Program-made: the position numbers and the translations under genes
Assembly (NCBI GenBank): GCA_044356745.1
Contig: JBIKVP010000040.1
Coordinates: 1-17,926 of the forward strand
Length of the DNA: 17,926 nucleotides
From: JBIKVP01 sp044356745
GTDB lineage: Bacteria > Pseudomonadota > Alphaproteobacteria > Rhizobiales > Beijerinckiaceae
Direction: 5' to 3'
Part shown: positions 14,931 through 17,926 of the stretch, in pieces
Layout of the letters: the number at the start of each line of letters is the position of its first letter
Numbering within the stretch: the first letter of the stretch is position 1
The notes under the pieces: model-generated
What the model was told of the DNA's origin: nothing
Databases searched by the model: none
What the model saw: only the letters and a program-made list of their open reading frames with translations

Positions 14931-15701
14931 ATGAATTGGAATCAAGCTTGGCAAGCTAATTACCCAGCCCCTTCACGAGATAAAGAGCAATATAAATCAG
15001 ACACACAAAATTCAGCAGACGCGTTTTTCAATCAAGCCGCTTCTTCTGAAGGAAGACCAAACGCACTCAGTCCCCAAGAGCTATCAAGTGCGCTCAATGC
15101 GAGTGCGCCTAGCGGCGTACAAAATCTGGACTCGTTTATCAATTTTGGAAAAGCAGTTGGATTGCCACAAGATGTTGCAACGCGCGCTTATTTCGACCTT
15201 GTAAGTAAAAATAATGGGCAAGTAACCAATGAGCAGCTTGCTAATATTGCAAGTCAATTCGCTGATAAAAATGGAAATTGGAATCGTCAACAATTTGGGA
15301 ACGTGCTTGGCGCAGTTGCTGAAGCAGGGCAAAACTCTCCCGATCAAGCCATGAAAGCCTTTGATATTCTTTCTCAAGGTGATCAGAAATTAACCACATC
15401 CGAGCTTGGGGCAGGATTAAGCGCAATTGCACGTGGATCAGTTTTTTCAGAAAATGAGTTCACGGATCTAGGATCATTAGTTGGACTTGATCGCGAAACA
15501 TCTGAGGATATTTACGGCGCGCTTAAAGACGAGTTTGGCGCAGAGCCTACCGTTGAGAATGTGCTCTGCTTTGCAAGTCAGTTTGCGGATAAAGATGGTA
15601 GCTGGGGCTTGGAGGAATTTGGTAACGTTTTAAGTGATTTGGGCAATCTTGCAGATTCTGATGAGCCTAGTAATTACTGGGGCGGCTCATCTTTTTGTTA
15701 A
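14931..15701 (+). CDS. EF-hand-like protein with two 108-residue repeats
   Basis: 256 residues, acidic, with no signal peptide or membrane segment. Two halves align without gaps at an offset of 108: residues 46-126 and 154-234. The best-kept block is ASQFADKNGNWNRQQFGNVL (107-126) against ASQFADKDGSWGLEEFGNVL (215-234). These blocks, and AFDILSQGDQKLTTSEL (143-159), look like EF-hand helix-loop-helix units, but the DKDGS loops are two residues shorter than the canonical 12 and lack the Gly at position 6, so calcium binding is doubtful. GGAGG seven bases before ATG 14931 is a strong start. It sits alone between yejE and murI. I know no named family with this arrangement; EF-hand kinship is inference from motif shape. 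Confidence 0.72.
   Translation: MNWNQAWQANYPAPSRDKEQYKSDTQNSADAFFNQAASSEGRPNALSPQELSSALNASAPSGVQNLDSFINFGKAVGLPQDVATRAYFDLVSKNNGQVTNEQLANIASQFADKNGNWNRQQFGNVLGAVAEAGQNSPDQAMKAFDILSQGDQKLTTSELGAGLSAIARGSVFSENEFTDLGSLVGLDRETSEDIYGALKDEFGAEPTVENVLCFASQFADKDGSWGLEEFGNVLSDLGNLADSDEPSNYWGGSSFC
15066..15308 (+). repeat. Coding repeat unit 1 of the EF-hand-like gene
   Basis: Encodes residues 46-126. It aligns without gaps at protein level to the unit at 15390-15632. The nucleotide match is diverged, so the duplication is old. Confidence 0.6.
15390..15632 (+). repeat. Coding repeat unit 2 of the EF-hand-like gene
   Basis: Encodes residues 154-234, equal in length to unit 1 and offset by exactly 108 codons. 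It keeps the SQFAD-K-D/N-G-S/N-W core and GNVL end. Confidence 0.6.
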
Positions 15702-15834
15702 TTTTATAATGATGAATCACTTAAAGAATTAAAACTGCTCCATGAAGAGAAGTTTTTATGTGTTAGGATATACGACTTGAAAACTAAGGCATGAAATCTA
15801 TTTTCACTGAAGTAGGTCATTCTTTCGTTGGGTA

Positions 15835-15870
15835 AGCAAATTTGTGATTTAATTTTTTCTAGAATTTGCT
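15835..15870 (+). promoter_or_regulatory. 8-bp inverted repeat upstream of murI
   Basis: AGCAAATT (15835-15842) and AATTTGCT (15863-15870) are perfect inverse copies around a T-rich 20-base centre, ending 11 bp before the ATG at 15882. It could be an operator or a leader hairpin that occludes the start region. No clear promoter hexamers are visible around it. Confidence 0.3.
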
Positions 15871-15881
15871 ATTGAATATTT

Positions 15882-16874
15882 ATGCGCTCTCAAACTTTAC
15901 ATGATGCTTTGCCATTACCAACACAAGCCATGGCGCATGTTCAGAGAATTCTTGTGTTTGATTCTGGGATCGGTGGTTTAAGCGTTCTATCGGAAATTCA
16001 AAAAAAACGCCCTTATGATCATTACATATATCTCGCTGATAACGCGGCTTTCCCCTACGGCCAACTCTCTGAAACAGTGCTTGTTGCACGTGTAAGCGAT
16101 GTTATTGGCAGAGCAATCCTTGCCTTTAAACCTGATGTAGTGGTAATTGCTTGCAATACCGCTTCAACGCTTGTGTTACCAACACTCCGGAGCTTATTTG
16201 ACGTACCTTTTGTTGGTACAGTGCCAGCAATTAAGCCAGCAGCATTAACATCACGCACAAAATATATTAGTGTTTTAGCAACGCTTGGAACTGTGGCACG
16301 CGACTATACGCATGGTCTTATCCGGACTTATGCTGCTGATTGTCATGTGACGCTTGTAGGATCACAAAAACTTGCAACTCTTGCTGAACGCGACATCGCT
16401 GGCTTATCCCCCTCTGACGATGACATCTGGCGTGAGATGGAAGCATGCTTTGTTCATGAAGGTCTTCTTAAAACGGACACGATTGTTTTGGGTTGCACGC
16501 ATTATCCCATGCTTAGACATCGACTTGAGACAATAGCACCTTGGACTGTTGCATGGATTGACTCAGGAGCTGCTATAGCGCGACGTGTCAATGACATTCT
16601 CAATGAAATCGCTGCAAATGCCGATTTAATGCCTCTTGAAACCCAGCAGATGTTTGCAAAAACTGTTGAACCTTATCTTCAAAATGAGGATGATGTTTCG
16701 AGCAATCAAGCCGATAAGATAGACCAAAAGCCCGCTCCTCATTCGGACGGCATGACGGCTATGTCACGCGCTATTTTTACCAGCGCTTCAGGTGTCAATG
16801 ACTGTGTTTTAAGTGTCGTTGGGCGTTTTGGGCTTATCAAAACAAATATTCAGCCAATTCCATTAGATAATTAA
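15882..16874 (+). CDS. murI: Glutamate racemase
   Basis: Makes D-glutamate from L-glutamate for peptidoglycan, in the cytoplasm. Catalytic landmarks are all present: FDSGIGGLSV at 26-35, YLADNAAFPYG at 50-60, the first catalytic cysteine in ACNTAS (Cys91) and the second in GCTHYP (Cys205, with His207). At 330 residues it is longer than the usual 260-285: about 50 acidic and polar residues (roughly 245-294) separate the catalytic body from the final RAIFTSASG segment, and 16 residues precede an alternative ATG at 15930. Neither start has a good ribosome-binding site. A hairpin with a short T-run follows at 16915. It shows that the organism probably makes peptidoglycan. Confidence 0.95.
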   Translation: MRSQTLHDALPLPTQAMAHVQRILVFDSGIGGLSVLSEIQKKRPYDHYIYLADNAAFPYGQLSETVLVARVSDVIGRAILAFKPDVVVIACNTASTLVLPTLRSLFDVPFVGTVPAIKPAALTSRTKYISVLATLGTVARDYTHGLIRTYAADCHVTLVGSQKLATLAERDIAGLSPSDDDIWREMEACFVHEGLLKTDTIVLGCTHYPMLRHRLETIAPWTVAWIDSGAAIARRVNDILNEIAANADLMPLETQQMFAKTVEPYLQNEDDVSSNQADKIDQKPAPHSDGMTAMSRAIFTSASGVNDCVLSVVGRFGLIKTNIQPIPLDN

Positions 16875-16914
16875 GTGGGTTTGGAGCAATTTTGAGATTT
16901 TAAAGTAAATCAGA

Positions 16915-16942
16915 GCTCATACATAAAGCATGAGCCCTGTTT
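16915..16942 (+). terminator. Probable terminator after murI
   Basis: GCTCAT (16915-16920) pairs with ATGAGC (16930-16935) around a 9-base loop, followed by CCTG and four T. The stem is perfect but the T-run is short. It lies between the convergent murI and the secreted-protein gene and may serve both. Confidence 0.5.
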
Positions 16943-16959
16943 TCTACAATGGCAGTAAA

Positions 16960-17598
16960 TTAATTGTAACTATTACGTCTAGGTTGGCGATAACCCCGTG
17001 AACTATCAGGATAATCGTAGCTGTTTGGTCTATTACGTTGCTGATAAGCGGGTTGTGAATAATAACCACGCTTAATGGCACGTTTCTGAATTTCTTTTTG
17101 ACGCTTCCAATACTGCTTAGCAGCTTCTTTATTGTAGTAACGGCGTTGATACCGTTGTTGAACAGGACGATAATCATCATCATCATAGTATCCATCATAG
17201 CCACCGTATTGAACAGTTGTTACAGGATACTGCTGATAATCAGTATGTGGCTGATTATATGCATAATAGGCTGGTGCGGGTGTATAATAGTGTGATGGCG
17301 CATAATATGCGGGTGCAGCATTTGCAGATGCAATCGCTGCAATTACACCAACCGCTGCTAAACCAGCCACTAACGCGCCATTGTTGCGGTTAGAGCGGTG
17401 TGAACGATATACGTGTCCTCGTCTATGATGACGATAGCCAACATCCTGAACTGGAACACTCACTAACCCACGCGCCGACGATAACCCCATGTTAACGGCG
17501 GCAGCTTGCACGCTCGGAGTTTGAAATAAACACATTGCAACGACGAGGGCTCCCGTACCCCATAATTGCGCTGACATATTAGCCCCACGAAACAACAT
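16960..17598 (-). CDS. Secreted Tyr/Gln/Arg-rich protein, unknown function
   Basis: 212 residues from ATG 17598, chosen because GGAG (complement of 17606-17609) lies seven bases upstream; a TTG at 17634 would add 12 residues and spoil the signal peptide. Residues 1-32 form a Sec signal peptide (LWGTGALVVAMCLF core) with likely cleavage after VQA. The mature part holds a basic His/Arg stretch (56-72), a Gly/Ala hydrophobic segment NGALVAGLAAVGVIAAIASA (73-92) and a low-complexity tail of Tyr, Gln, Pro and Arg with an Asp run (139-142). Similar Tyr-rich envelope proteins occur in alphaproteobacteria, but I cannot name a family. It converges on murI. Confidence 0.75.
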   Translation of the reverse strand: MLFRGANMSAQLWGTGALVVAMCLFQTPSVQAAAVNMGLSSARGLVSVPVQDVGYRHHRRGHVYRSHRSNRNNGALVAGLAAVGVIAAIASANAAPAYYAPSHYYTPAPAYYAYNQPHTDYQQYPVTTVQYGGYDGYYDDDDYRPVQQRYQRRYYNKEAAKQYWKRQKEIQKRAIKRGYYSQPAYQQRNRPNSYDYPDSSRGYRQPRRNSYN

Positions 17599-17647
17599 AG
17601 ACTTTCTCCATTCTAGAATAATTGACGACAACAAGTTAGTTTTACTT

Positions 17648-17653
17648 ATTATA
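17648..17653 (-). promoter_or_regulatory. Consensus -10 box upstream of the secreted-protein gene
   Basis: A perfect TATAAT on the minus strand, about 50 bp before ATG 17598. No matching -35 is evident at 16-18 bp. The surroundings up to 17801 are AT-rich and hold nothing else I can call beyond a 19-codon frame running into the IS. Confidence 0.3.
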
Positions 17654-17801
17654 TGAAAGTCTACATGCCATCATATAGAAGGCTATTTAAATAACTTCTT
17701 ATACTTACAAAACATTAAATGATGGTCTTTTGATGACGTTTTAAACCATATAACTGATAACGCAATAAAACCCAGACAGCTCCTTTAATCGATTTTGATA
17801 G

Positions 17802-17926
17802 TATACCCCTCGTGAGTGAAGAGTTGGCGTTATCTTTTTATTAAGGTTGTTTTGATTCCAATTTGGTATGGGTACGCTTTTAGAACCAGACCAACGTCAG
17901 GAGCTTTTGAAACGCCACCGCACCGA
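17802..17926 (+). mobile_element. IS630-like insertion sequence, 5' end only (right copy)
   Basis: Exact inverted copy of 1-125, opening with TATACCCC at the junction with unique sequence ending at 17801. It includes about 66 bp of untranslated IS end and then the transposase start. A 19-codon open frame on the minus strand (17741-17801, ending SYMV) abuts the junction and may be another cut gene end, but it is too short to judge. Confidence 0.75.
17868..17926 (+). CDS. IS630-family transposase, N-terminal fragment
   Basis: Same 19 codons as in the left copy (MGTLLEPDQRQ and onward), cut by the window end. The two transposases point away from each other and out of the window, so the intervening 17.7 kb is bounded by IS elements in opposite orientation, or by one multicopy element at which an assembly stopped. 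Confidence 0.6.
   Translation, partial: MGTLLEPDQRQELLKRHRT

Noticed and set aside
1..17926. Terminal inverted repeats of a linear plasmid or phage genome
   Set aside because: The repeats stop inside a transposase frame and start at an IS terminus, and the content is chromosomal housekeeping genes.

Overview
The window reads as a stretch of an alphaproteobacterial chromosome, most likely Hyphomicrobiales (Rhizobiales). This rests on recalled protein similarity, not a search. The clues are a short ProRS without an editing insertion, a DnaX whose zinc-cysteine region is replaced by a rhizobial-type segment, the dnaX-ybaB and rsmI-yraN-gshB blocks, an rhizobial-type malyl-CoA lyase and a YejB/YejE permease pair. 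AT-rich spacers, several unrecognised soluble proteins and bounding insertion sequences would fit a host-associated or genome-eroding lineage, but that is inference.

Layout. Positions 1-125 and 17802-17926 are exact inverted copies of one sequence. Each copy runs from an IS end beginning TATACCCC to the first 19 codons of an IS630-like transposase that reads out of the window. The left IS copy cuts a reading frame whose 3' part survives at 126-389. Then come an unrecognised gene (474-1121, minus), a CoA-ester lyase (1271-2290, plus) and a second unrecognised gene (2300-2821, minus). An AT-rich gap with a possible four-way-junction RNA (2959-3084) lies ahead of proS (3195-4517, plus). ybaB and dnaX (4586-6828, minus) are translationally coupled. 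Divergent from them is rsmI-yraN-gshB (6918-9325, plus), which converges on the sulfate importer genes cysT-cysW-cysA (12351 down to 9340, minus). A shared control region with inverted repeats separates cysT from yejB-yejE (12625-14828, plus). An EF-hand-like protein made of two gapless 108-residue repeats follows (14931-15701), then murI (15882-16874, plus) and a secreted Tyr-rich basic protein (16960-17598, minus).

How it works together. Most genes are housekeeping: translation (proS, rsmI), replication (dnaX, ybaB), thiol and sulfur metabolism (gshB, cysTWA), peptide uptake (yejBE) and cell-wall precursor supply (murI). Sulfate import and glutathione synthesis sit side by side but on opposite strands. 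The transport sets are incomplete here: no sulfate-binding protein, no yejA and no yejF, so partners must be encoded elsewhere or lost.

I found no CRISPR array, tRNA, rRNA, phage module or obvious defence system. The candidates most worth a second look are the duplicated EF-hand-like protein, the folded region before proS, and the IS-bounded ends.
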